The notes beneath the pieces were generated by a model, which saw nothing but the letters and a program-made list of their open reading frames with translations, searched no databases and had not been told where the DNA came from. The translations under genes and the position numbers were made by a program. A stretch of 64,000 nucleotides of DNA from Bradyrhizobium semiaridum. GTDB taxonomy: Bacteria > Pseudomonadota > Alphaproteobacteria > Rhizobiales > Xanthobacteraceae. The stretch spans positions 1 to 64,000 of the forward strand of contig NZ_JAGKJJ010000016.1 of assembly GCF_020329505.1 (NCBI RefSeq). Reading direction: 5' to 3'. How positions within the stretch are numbered: position 1 is the stretch's first letter; every line of letters begins with the position of its first letter. Below, piece by piece: positions 36,191-44,398 of the stretch.

Positions 36191-36542
36191 CGAGGCCCCT
36201 GATATAGGCGAGGATCGCGATGATCTGTCCGTCGCTGAAGACAGCGCCGAACGCGGGCATCGCGCCCGCCTTGCCCTTCTTGATGCGCTCGATGATGTAT
36301 TCGTCGCTGCGTTCCGACTTCGAGAGCTTCGGTCCCCTGCCTGCGGAACGGCCGCCGTTCTGGTGGCAGAAGCCGCAGGTGGTGGCGAACATTTGCTCGC
36401 CGTTGATATCGTCAGGCGAAGCCTCCGCTTGCGCCGGCCGGTTCGAAGTCCCCGCCGTGGCCGGTTGTTCGGCAGCAACGCGGCTTGGATGCCATGGCCA
36501 CAGGACGGCGAGCGACGCAACGATCACAATCGGTAGTTTCAT
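36183..36542 (-). CDS. Periplasmic c-type cytochrome, XoxG-like
   Basis: A 119-residue single-haem cytochrome c, probably the electron acceptor of the adjacent PQQ dehydrogenase. Signal peptide MKLPIVIVASLAVLW...RVAA, then a Ser/Ala/Pro linker. The haem motif is CGFCH (Cys56, Cys59, His60) and the likely axial Met95 is in AGAMPAFG. It is shorter than methanol-dehydrogenase cytochromes of methylotrophs but fits small class I cytochromes. It begins 58 bases after the dehydrogenase stop and overlaps the XoxJ-like gene. Confidence 0.88.
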   Translation of the reverse strand: MKLPIVIVASLAVLWPWHPSRVAAEQPATAGTSNRPAQAEASPDDINGEQMFATTCGFCHQNGGRSAGRGPKLSKSERSDEYIIERIKKGKAGAMPAFGAVFSDGQIIAILAYIRGLDD

Positions 36543-36600
36543 TCCATCATCCTGCTGGCCGCCGAAGCGGCAGGGACGACCCCTGCCGCCTGAGCCATCT

Positions 36601-38325
36601 TCACTGCCGCAACGTGTAGACGATCAATGCGCCGGTGTTCTTCGGCATGCTCTTGTAGGGCTCGCCGAACAGCGCAACGAACTCGTCCGCGACGAGGCTG
36701 CCCCAGCCGGCCGGAACGGCGATGTATTGCTTGCCGCCCGCCATGTAGCTGATGATGCCCGCATTGTGGCCCATGCCGTTGTTGCGCGACCAGACTTCCT
36801 TGCCGCTATCCGCCTCGTAGGCGTGCACCACGCCCTCGGCGTCCGGCACGAACACCAGATTGCCGGCGGTCGCGAGCACGCTGGCGAGCGGCGGGGCCTT
36901 GTAGGTGACCTCCCACTTTTTCTCGCCGCTGACCGGGTCGCGGGCCGAAAGATGACCGCGGGCCGGTCCGTCCGGCGGCGCGACCAGCTTGAACTGGGCG
37001 CCGATATTGAGCTGGGCCATCGGTTCCAGGATCGGCGTGGTCTTCTCCACGGTCAACTCCTGGCACCATTCCTGCCCGATCCTGTAGTACAGGCCGGTCT
37101 TCGGGCTGTATGCGCCTGAGTTCCAACTGATGCCGCCCGCGATCGCCGGGCATAGCGGCGTCTCGGCTTTGCCTTCGGACAGATCGCGACGGCCGATCAA
37201 CTCGCCGGTCTTCGGATCGATGCTCTTGACGAAGTTGATGTTCTTGACCAGCGGCCAGACGTTCTCGACCTTGGCGTTGGATCGATCGTAGACGAAAATG
37301 TATCCGCTCTTGTTGGCGTGCACGACGAGCTTCTTGCCGCCGCGGTCGATCATCACGAACTCGCCGACGGCGGAGTCGAAGTCCCAGGCATCGTGCGGCA
37401 GCTCCTGGTGATAGAATTTGAGCTTGCCGGTGTCCGGATCGAGCGCGATGACCGACGTCGTGTAGAGATTGTCGCCGGGCCGCGGGCCGCTCTTTTTCCA
37501 GTCGGCGCCCGACCAGTCGTAGAGCGGCGCCGGGTTGGCAGTGCCCCACCACACCGTGTTGGTTTCAGGATCATACGCGCCCGGCATCCAGCCGCCACCG
37601 CCGCCGGTGCGCCAGGAGTCGTTGCCCCAGGTCGCCATCGCCTCTTCAGTGCCGGCGACGGTGAAGAACTCCCATTTCTTCTGTCCGGTCTTGCCATCGA
37701 CACCGAAGATCGGCCCGCGCCCGGGCCATTCGCCGCCCTGCGCACCGATGATCACCATGTCCTTGACCACCAGCGGCGCGCCGGTGAAACCGACCGTCAT
37801 CTTCTTGGAGTCCAGCAGCTTGGTGTCCCACACCGGCTTGCCGGTCTTCAGGTTGAGCGCAATCAGGCGCCCGTCGACAGTGCCGACATAGAGATTGCCC
37901 TGTCCGATCGCGATGCCGCGGTTGTAGGGCGAATGGGTTTGCTTGGCGACGAGCTCCTCGTCGAGCTCCGGCGCATAGGCCCAGATGGTTTTGCCGGTCG
38001 CGCCATCGAGCGCGTAAACGCGGCTGTAGGAACCGGAATAATACAGCACGCCGTCGACGGCGAGCGGGGTCGACTGCAGACCGCGCGTGGCACGCTCCGG
38101 GAAATGCATCCAGGCGATCTCGAGGTTCTTGATGTTGCCCGGATTGATCTGGTCGAGACCGCTGTAGTGATAGGACTTGTAGGTGCCGTGATGGGTCGGC
38201 CAGTCATTTTGCGCCGCCTCCGCATTCAGCGCGGCCGCGTCCTGGGCGTGGACCGGCGAGGCCATCAACAGGGCAGCCACCGCGAGCGCGATGCCGCCAC
38301 CGAGGTGTCGTCCGTAGTAAGCCAT
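36601..38325 (-). CDS. PQQ-dependent alcohol dehydrogenase, methanol/ethanol family, probably lanthanide type
   Basis: A 574-residue periplasmic quinoprotein (signal MAYYGRHLGGGIALAVAALLMASPVHA). Repeated W-docking motifs of an eight-bladed propeller are visible (GATGKTIWAYA, LKTGKPVWDTK, GKTGQKKWEFF, DSGKEVWSRN). Metal and PQQ contacts include Glu in AQGGEWPGRG, Asn in GTANPAPLYDW and catalytic Asp315 in HDAWDFDSAVGEF. Asp317, two residues on, is the extra ligand that marks lanthanide-dependent XoxF/PedH enzymes and is Ala/Ser in calcium enzymes. The canonical vicinal Cys-Cys (family CCDxVNRG) is replaced by Thr130-His131 in THSPYNRG. First gene of an operon with a cytochrome c and a XoxJ-like protein; GGGAGG ribosome site. 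Substrate alcohol unknown. Confidence 0.9.
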   Translation of the reverse strand: MAYYGRHLGGGIALAVAALLMASPVHAQDAAALNAEAAQNDWPTHHGTYKSYHYSGLDQINPGNIKNLEIAWMHFPERATRGLQSTPLAVDGVLYYSGSYSRVYALDGATGKTIWAYAPELDEELVAKQTHSPYNRGIAIGQGNLYVGTVDGRLIALNLKTGKPVWDTKLLDSKKMTVGFTGAPLVVKDMVIIGAQGGEWPGRGPIFGVDGKTGQKKWEFFTVAGTEEAMATWGNDSWRTGGGGGWMPGAYDPETNTVWWGTANPAPLYDWSGADWKKSGPRPGDNLYTTSVIALDPDTGKLKFYHQELPHDAWDFDSAVGEFVMIDRGGKKLVVHANKSGYIFVYDRSNAKVENVWPLVKNINFVKSIDPKTGELIGRRDLSEGKAETPLCPAIAGGISWNSGAYSPKTGLYYRIGQEWCQELTVEKTTPILEPMAQLNIGAQFKLVAPPDGPARGHLSARDPVSGEKKWEVTYKAPPLASVLATAGNLVFVPDAEGVVHAYEADSGKEVWSRNNGMGHNAGIISYMAGGKQYIAVPAGWGSLVADEFVALFGEPYKSMPKNTGALIVYTLRQ

Positions 38326-39003
38326 CTGCTACCTCCCTCTGGTCTTTGTTTGCTGGGCCGAAGTTTTTGTTGCGACCCTTGATGTTGTTGTTGTGGGGTC
38401 ACCTCATCAGGTCAGGGTCGAACAGGAATGCGCAGAACCGATCGGGCCCGCTGTCACCAGGTGCGACAGCGGGAGACGGTCGAAATGTCCGGGGTGGATG
38501 CATCTCGCAACGGCGCCGTTCGGCCAACGGCCGCATCCGTTGCCGGGTCCGGGTCGTCGGAAACCGCTGCCGGCGATGTCGGTGCATTGCACCATGACAT
38601 GTCCCTCGATGCGGCCGCCATTATTGGCGCGGAATATTGTCTCTTTGTGAAATGCAGGCGGAACGTGGAGCCTTCGTACCGAAGTCCCAATCATCGGATG
38701 TCGCCACACCCGAACTGATAGCGCGCGCAGCCTATGACAACCTGGCGGGCTGTCAAGCAGCGGGCGACGCGACCACACGCGTCGCTCCTTCGGCTGTCCG
38801 CCATCCGCGGGAGAGCGAGGGTCATTGCGAAGCGCGGGCTCGACTTGCGCTGACGCGCTGGGAAACATTCCGGAGGGCGGCAATCGCCGCCGATTTGCGC
38901 AACAACCATGCGGGCGCTGCAGTCTCGAAGCATTGCCTTGCCTCGGTCCGCCCCGTAGGTTGGCGGCAAGCCCCCAATAACGATAGTCCGGAGAGAACGA
39001 CCT
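38326..39003. other. 678-base gene-free region upstream of the PQQ operon
   Basis: Divergent promoter space between the PQQ dehydrogenase and the luciferase-like monooxygenase. Open frames of 60-190 codons cross it on both strands, but they overlap each other, have no ribosome sites and show Arg/Pro/Ala-rich shadow composition. The stretch near the dehydrogenase start is T/G-rich (TTTTTGTTGCGACCC, GTTGTTGTTGTGGGG). I see no repeat family, tRNA or convincing operator here. Confidence 0.6.
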
Positions 39004-40242
39004 ATGGCGCGCCTCAAGTTCGGAGCCTTCCTCGCCCCGCATCACCCGATCGGCGAGCATCCGATGCTGCAATTCCGCCGCGATCTCGATTTCGTCGAGC
39101 AGCTCGACGCGCTCGGTTACGACGAGTTCTGGTGTGGCGAGCACCACTCCTCGGGCTGGGAGACGATCGCCTCGCCGGAAATGTTCCTGGCTGCCGCCGG
39201 TGAGCGTACCAAGCGGATCAAGCTCGGCACCGGCGTGATCTCGCTGCCCTATCACCACCCGTTCAACGTCGCGCAGCGCATGGTACAGCTCGATCACATG
39301 ACCGGCGGCCGCGCCATCTTCGGCTCCGGCCCCGGCGCGCTGGCCTCCGACGCACACACGCTCGGCATCGACCCGATGACCCAGCGCGACCGCCAGGACG
39401 AGGCGATCGCGGTAATCCGCCGCCTGTTCAACGGCGAGCGTGTCACGGTGAAGAGCGACTGGTTCGAGATGCACGACGCCGCGCTGCAGATCCTGCCGCT
39501 GCAGGAGGAAATGCCATTCGTGGTGGCGTCGCAGATCTCGCCGTCGGGCATGACACTGGCCGGCAAATACGGCATCGGCATCATCTCCCTCGGCTCGATG
39601 TCGACCCAGGGCCTGATGGCGCTGCCGCAGCAATGGCAGTTCGCCGAGGATGCCGCCAAGAAGGCCGGCACCACGGTGAGCCGCGCCAACTGGCGCGTGC
39701 TGCTGTCCTGGCACATCGCCGAGACCCGCGAGCAGGCGCGCCGCGAGGCCGGCGCCGGGCTGATGCGCTGGCACAACGAATATAATGTAGGCACCCTGAT
39801 GCGGCCGGGCCTGACCGCGTTCTCCTCGCCGGACGAAGCGGTCGACAAGACCGCCTTCGTCGACGGTGCGGCCTCGACCATCGGCACGCCGGATGATCTC
39901 GTGAAGATGATCAAGAACCTCGTGCAGGTGTCCGGCGGCGTCGGCACCATCGTCGGCTTCGCGCACGACTGGGCCAATCCGGAGAACACCCGCCGCAGCT
40001 GGGATATGGTCGCCCGCTACGTGATCCCGGAGATCAACGGCTTCATCGACGGCCTGCGCAAGTCACGCCAGTTCCTGGTCGACAACCGCGCGGTATTCGA
40101 GCGCGCCGGCCAGGCCGTGATGGCCAAGATCATGGAGAACGACAAGGCCGCCGCCGCGCTCCAGCAGACCGGCCCCGGCCGCGTCGCGATTCCCGCAGTC
40201 AACGCGCCGGATCTGCAGAAGGCGGCGAAGCAGAAGGCGTGA
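39004..40242 (+). CDS. Luciferase-like flavin-dependent monooxygenase
   Basis: A 412-residue LLM-class oxidoreductase with the TIM-barrel pattern: EFWCGEHHSSGWETIASPEMFLAAAGERTKRIKLGTGVISLPYHHP and LDHMTGGRAIFGSGPGALASDAHTLGIDP. It resembles limonene-monooxygenase/alkanal-type enzymes, which use reduced FMN and oxygen. The C-terminal 60 residues are helical and Ala-rich, longer than bacterial luciferase. The reductase partner is not in the vicinity. The ATG at 39004 is preceded by AGAGAACGACCT. Substrate unknown; it is divergent from the PQQ operon. Confidence 0.88.
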   Translation: MARLKFGAFLAPHHPIGEHPMLQFRRDLDFVEQLDALGYDEFWCGEHHSSGWETIASPEMFLAAAGERTKRIKLGTGVISLPYHHPFNVAQRMVQLDHMTGGRAIFGSGPGALASDAHTLGIDPMTQRDRQDEAIAVIRRLFNGERVTVKSDWFEMHDAALQILPLQEEMPFVVASQISPSGMTLAGKYGIGIISLGSMSTQGLMALPQQWQFAEDAAKKAGTTVSRANWRVLLSWHIAETREQARREAGAGLMRWHNEYNVGTLMRPGLTAFSSPDEAVDKTAFVDGAASTIGTPDDLVKMIKNLVQVSGGVGTIVGFAHDWANPENTRRSWDMVARYVIPEINGFIDGLRKSRQFLVDNRAVFERAGQAVMAKIMENDKAAAALQQTGPGRVAIPAVNAPDLQKAAKQKA

Positions 40243-40309
40243 GGCGAGAGTCCGCAGTATCAACTGCGTCGTCCCGGCGACGAATGTAACGGATCGCGCC
40301 AAAAGTCAC

Positions 40310-40431
40310 GGTCGTCCTGGCGAAAGCCAGGACCCATAACCACTGCATTTGATTGTGAACGGGAGCGCGGCCTCAGAATCGCGCAACAATTGCTATTCGG
40401 GGCAACGGGTCCTGGCCTTCGCCAGGACGAC
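40310..40431. repeat. Dispersed palindromic repeat, family B, copy 4
   Basis: GGTCGTCCTGGCGAAAGCC and the inverted GGGTCCTGGCCTTCGCCAGG-ACGAC. A partial extra arm (CGTCGTCCCGGCGACG) occurs at 40268-40283. Confidence 0.85.
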
Positions 40432-40464
40432 ACTGAATCCATGTCCCAGGCCGTGGGGCAACCC

Positions 40465-40920
40465 CTAACCGCGCTTGCCACCGATCGAGACGAAGGCCAT
40501 CAGGCACGGCTCCGACAGCGGGTTGCGCCAGCGAAGCCTCGTGCCGTTCTGCACGATGGTATCGCCCTGGCGCAGATGGATCTTCTGTCCGTCGTCGAGC
40601 TCGAGCGTCATCTCGCCGCGAACCACCACGCCATAGTCGATGGTGTCCGACGTGTGCATGCCCGGCGCGCCGCGCTCGAAATGATCGCCCATGCCGGGCA
40701 CCTTGTCCGACATTTCCTTTCAGCCCGCTCTCGAAGGTGACGCAGCCCCGGCGCGAGGTGCGTTTTGCCGCAGCCAGACGAAAGTCGCATCGGGCGGGAA
40801 ATGGCTCTCGACATCGTCCCCGTCGAAGCCGGAGCCGCCGATCGTCACCAGGGTGGCGCGATAATCCTGCCGGTGCGCGGGACCGGCGGCGCGCTGCATC
40901 GCCGGCACATGGCCGTGCAT
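40465..40920 (-). pseudogene. Cupin-domain protein interrupted by an in-frame stop
   Basis: The 3' portion, 82 codons from 40713, encodes a clear C-terminal cupin barrel: FERGAPGMHTSDTIDYGVVVRGEMTLELDDGQ and GDTIVQNGTRLRWRNPLSEPCLMAFVSIGG. In the same frame upstream, separated by a TGA at 40720-40722, an open stretch starts at 40920 and contains RATLVTIGGSGFDG and HFPPDATFVWLRQNAPR. A normal cupin of this type would have one continuous chain with a longer middle. I read this as one gene with a stop and probably an internal deletion. The alternative is an independent short cupin from the ATG at 40713, which has AAAGGAA just upstream. Confidence 0.5.
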
Positions 40921-41080
40921 GCTGTTGTTGAATAGAAGAAGCTGTTGCCTCTGCCAGCCCAGTAGGCTCCTGCGTCAGCAGGTGCGACCAATCACGTGCA
41001 TCGACGCTATGCAGCCGGCCTGCAAAAGGTTATTTACCTGCTGCGGCTAAGCGATAGCATCCTTGATCGGAGCAACGGCC

Positions 41081-42457
41081 ATGTCGATGCAGAGTGTTGC
41101 GCCCACCTCGCACGCATTCGCGCCAACGAAGCGCAACTCGCTCACCCATATCCCCGGCGACGAAGGCTGGCCGTTCATCGGTAAGACGCTGGAAGCTCTT
41201 GCCGATCCAAAGGGGTATGTGGAGCGCAGCGCAGCGAAGTTCGGCAACGTCTATCGCACCCATCTGTTCGGCGAGACCAGCGTCACGCTGCTCGGGCCTG
41301 ACGCCAACGAGCTGCTGCTGTTCGATCAGGCCAAGCTGTTCTCCTCCGAGCTCGGCTGGGGACCGATTCTCGGCCTGCTGTTCCCGAAAGGTCTGATGCT
41401 GCGCGATTTCGACGAGCACCGCGTGCACCGCCGCGCTCTGTCGGTCGCCTTCAAGTCCGAGCCGATGAAGTCCTATTTCACAGAGCTCGACAAGGGCATC
41501 GCGGCGCGTGTGGCGCAGTGGAAGGCAAGAGCCGGGGAGATGCTGATCTATCCGGCGATGAAGCAGCTCACGCTCGATCTTGCCGCGACCTCGTTCCTCG
41601 GCGCCGATATCGGGCCAGAGGTCGACGAGATCAACCGCGCCTTCGTCGACATGGTGGCGGCAGCCGTCGCGCCGATCCGCAAGCCGCTGCCGTTCACGCA
41701 GATGGCGCGCGGGGTCGCCGGCCGCAAGCGCATCATCGCCTATTTCGCCGAGCAGATCCCGATCCGCCGGGCGCGCGGCGGCGGCGACGACCTGTTCTCG
41801 CAACTGTGCCAGGCCACCCATGAAGACGGCGCACTGCTCTCCGAGCAGGACATCATCGACCACATGAGCTTCCTGATGATGGCGGCGCACGACACCCTGA
41901 CCTCCTCGCTAACCTCGTTCGTCGGCGAGCTTGCCGCCCATCCCGACTGGCAGCGCAAGCTGCGCGACGAGGTCGCCGCACTCGGCGTCGCCGCCGGCGA
42001 GCCCACCAGCCTCGACCAACTCAACGCCATGCCGCTGTCGGAGATGGCGTTCAAGGAAGCGCTGCGCCTGAAGCCGCCGGTACCCTCGATGCCGCGCCGC
42101 GCGGTGCGCGACTTCTCGTTCAAGGGATTTGCGATCCCGGCCGGCACCGTGGTCGGTGCCAATCCGCTGTTCACCCACCACATGGCCGAAATCTGGCCGG
42201 AGCCCGACCGGTTCGACCCGATGCGCTTCACCGACGAGGCGCAGCGCGGCCGGCACCGGTTCGCCTGGGTGCCGTTCGGCGGCGGCGCGCATATGTGCCT
42301 CGGCCTGCATTTTGCGTACATGCAGGCGAAATGCTTCGCCCGCCACTTCGTGCAGAATCTCGAAGTGTCGCTGCCGCAGAGCTACAAGGCCGAGTGGCAG
42401 ATGTGGCCGATCCCGAAGCCGCGCGACGGGCTGCGGGTGATGGTGAAGCCGGCGTGA
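41081..42457 (+). CDS. Cytochrome P450
   Basis: A 458-residue soluble P450. The haem-thiolate Cys406 is in FGGGAHMCLGLHFA, the ExxR pair is Glu326/Arg329 in KEALRLKPP, and the I-helix oxygen site is MAAHDTLTSS (usually A/G-G-x-D/E-T-T). The PERF-like region is DRFDPMRFTDEA. There is no membrane anchor. The ATG at 41081 follows GGAGCAACGGCC. A ferredoxin or reductase gene is not nearby. It reads in the same direction as the ThDP decarboxylase and SDR that follow; a family A repeat separates it from them. Substrate unknown. Confidence 0.93.
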   Translation: MSMQSVAPTSHAFAPTKRNSLTHIPGDEGWPFIGKTLEALADPKGYVERSAAKFGNVYRTHLFGETSVTLLGPDANELLLFDQAKLFSSELGWGPILGLLFPKGLMLRDFDEHRVHRRALSVAFKSEPMKSYFTELDKGIAARVAQWKARAGEMLIYPAMKQLTLDLAATSFLGADIGPEVDEINRAFVDMVAAAVAPIRKPLPFTQMARGVAGRKRIIAYFAEQIPIRRARGGGDDLFSQLCQATHEDGALLSEQDIIDHMSFLMMAAHDTLTSSLTSFVGELAAHPDWQRKLRDEVAALGVAAGEPTSLDQLNAMPLSEMAFKEALRLKPPVPSMPRRAVRDFSFKGFAIPAGTVVGANPLFTHHMAEIWPEPDRFDPMRFTDEAQRGRHRFAWVPFGGGAHMCLGLHFAYMQAKCFARHFVQNLEVSLPQSYKAEWQMWPIPKPRDGLRVMVKPA

Positions 42458-42469
42458 ATTCGTAGCCGT

Positions 42470-42559
42470 GTAGCCCGGATGGAGGGCAGCGCGATCCGGG
42501 ACGGCGTTCGCCAATGGCGCGAGAGGCCCCGGATTTCGCTGCGCTTCATCCGGGCTACG
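42470..42559. repeat. Dispersed palindromic repeat, family A, copy 5
   Basis: GTAGCCCGGATGGAGGGCAGCG with the inverted CGGATTTCGCTGCGCTTC-ATCCGGGCTACG. It lies 12 bases after the P450 stop, in the gap before the ThDP enzyme. Confidence 0.85.
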
Positions 42560-42713
42560 ACGCTGCATCAGGCCCCGTCCGACAACGCCGAACCATGATC
42601 GCTTTGCAGCCATGCGGAGGACGCAACCGGCCGCGCGGGCGCGAGCCGGCTTGCGTGGTTGCCATGGGCGGCGCCGCGGCGGATGATGCACAAAACAGAT
42701 CGAGAGGGAGCGA

Positions 42714-44378
42714 ATGCGCGGACGGCGTGTGCTGATGGAATCGTTCATGGCGCACGGCGTGCGTCATATCTTCGGCAATCCCGGCACGACGGAAACGCCG
42801 CTGCTCGACAGCCTACCGGCCTTTCCGCAACTCCAATACGTCATGGCGCTACATGAAGGCGTCGCCGTCAGCGCCGCCAGCTTCTATGCGCAGGCCTCGG
42901 GACGCGTCACCGTCGCCAATCTGCACGTCGCTCCCGGCCTCGGCAACGGCATCGGTTCGCTCTACGGCGCGCTGAAGGCGAATTCGCCCGTGGTGGTGAC
43001 GGCCGGCCAGCAGGATACGCGGATGCGGCTCAACAATCCGCTCCTCGGACACGACCTCGTTGCGATGGCAGCACCGGTGACGAAATGGAGCGTGCAGATC
43101 GAGCGCGCCGACGAGATCGCGCCGATCATGCGCCGGGCGTTCAAGGTCGCGACCGATGCGCCGCGGGGACCGGTGTTCGTATCGTTGCCGATCGACGTCA
43201 TGGAACAGGAAACCGCGATAGAGGCGTCGACGCCGGATCGTCTCTGGCGATCGACGCGGCCCGATCCGGCCGGCATCGACGCGCTGGCCACGCTGCTGCT
43301 GAAGGCGAAAAATCCGGCCATCATCGCCGGCGACGACGTGGCGCGATCGGGCGGCGAGCAGGCGCTGGTTGCGCTCACGGAAGCGATCGGCGCCACCGTG
43401 TGGTTCGAAGGGCTGCGACATCACGCGCCGTTCCCGACCGGCCATCCGAGCTATCGCCAGGCGCTCCCCGGCGACGCTCGGCAAGTGCACAAGGCGCTCG
43501 GCGATAGCGATATCGTGCTGTTGATCGGCGGTCCGTTCTTCGAGGACATCTGGTTTGCGCCAGGCGGCCACATTCCCGAGGGCGCATCCCTGCTGCAAAT
43601 CGAAGCCTCGGCCGAGCGTCTTGCCTTCAGCAACCGGCTCGATGCCGGCATCGTCGGCGACATCGCCGTCAGTCTCGGCGAACTGACCGAAGCGGTGCGC
43701 GCAAAGGCGAGCGCGGACTTCAGGCAGGCCGCGCAGAACCGCAATGCCGCGCTGGCCGAATTGCAGGCAAAGGAAAAGGAGGCCTATCGCGCACGCGTCG
43801 AAAAAAGCTGGAACCGGCAGCCGAGCTCGATGCCGCGCGTCACCGCGGAGCTTCGTCGCGGCCTGCCCGACAACGTCGTCATCGTCGATGAAAGCATCAC
43901 CGCCAGTCTCGATCTGGCGCGCGCCTTCGACTATCGCGGCTTCGGCGACTATTTCGGCGGCCGCGGCGGCGGCATCGGCCAGGGCCTTGCCGGCGCGATC
44001 GGCGTCAAGGTCGCGATGCCGGAGCGGCCGGTCGTCGCCATCTCCGGCGACGGCTCGGCGATGTATGCGATCCAGGCGCTGTGGACCGCCGCGCACCACA
44101 AGCTTGCGATCGTGTTCGTGGTGCTGGCGAACCGCGAGTACCGCATCCTCAAGCACAATGTGGACGTCTGGCGTCAGAATTTCGAGGCCGGCACCCAACA
44201 TCCCTACCAGAACATGGATATCACCGGCCCCGCCCTCGACTTCGTGCATCTCGCCACCGGCATGGGCGTCGAGGCGGTCAGGGTCGAGAACGCCGACGAT
44301 ATCGCCGGCGCGGTCGCGAGGGCCGTCGCGAGCCAGCGGCCGTATCTCGTCGAGATCGCGATCGAAGGAAAGCGCTAA
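42714..44378 (+). CDS. ThDP-dependent decarboxylase, benzoylformate-decarboxylase-like
   Basis: A 554-residue thiamine-diphosphate enzyme. The N-terminal domain has HIFGNPGTTETPLLDSL and the cofactor-activating Glu48 in MALHEGVAVSAA. The C-terminal ThDP/Mg site is AISGDGSAMYAIQALWTAAHHKLAIVFVVLANREY. GNPGTTE near the N-terminus and the absence of an FAD-type pattern favour 2-oxo-acid decarboxylases (MdlC-like) over acetolactate synthase. The ribosome site is GAGGGAG. The SDR gene begins 20 bases downstream, so they form an operon. The reaction is inferred; phenylglyoxylate or another aryl 2-oxo acid is plausible. Confidence 0.87.
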   Translation: MRGRRVLMESFMAHGVRHIFGNPGTTETPLLDSLPAFPQLQYVMALHEGVAVSAASFYAQASGRVTVANLHVAPGLGNGIGSLYGALKANSPVVVTAGQQDTRMRLNNPLLGHDLVAMAAPVTKWSVQIERADEIAPIMRRAFKVATDAPRGPVFVSLPIDVMEQETAIEASTPDRLWRSTRPDPAGIDALATLLLKAKNPAIIAGDDVARSGGEQALVALTEAIGATVWFEGLRHHAPFPTGHPSYRQALPGDARQVHKALGDSDIVLLIGGPFFEDIWFAPGGHIPEGASLLQIEASAERLAFSNRLDAGIVGDIAVSLGELTEAVRAKASADFRQAAQNRNAALAELQAKEKEAYRARVEKSWNRQPSSMPRVTAELRRGLPDNVVIVDESITASLDLARAFDYRGFGDYFGGRGGGIGQGLAGAIGVKVAMPERPVVAISGDGSAMYAIQALWTAAHHKLAIVFVVLANREYRILKHNVDVWRQNFEAGTQHPYQNMDITGPALDFVHLATGMGVEAVRVENADDIAGAVARAVASQRPYLVEIAIEGKR

Positions 44379-44398
44379 CCGCACAGGAAAGATTTCTC

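Noticed and set aside
38407..39966. 519-codon minus-strand frame over the luciferase-like gene
   Set aside because: Mostly antisense to a well-supported gene; the part in the upstream gap has no ribosome site or recognisable pattern.
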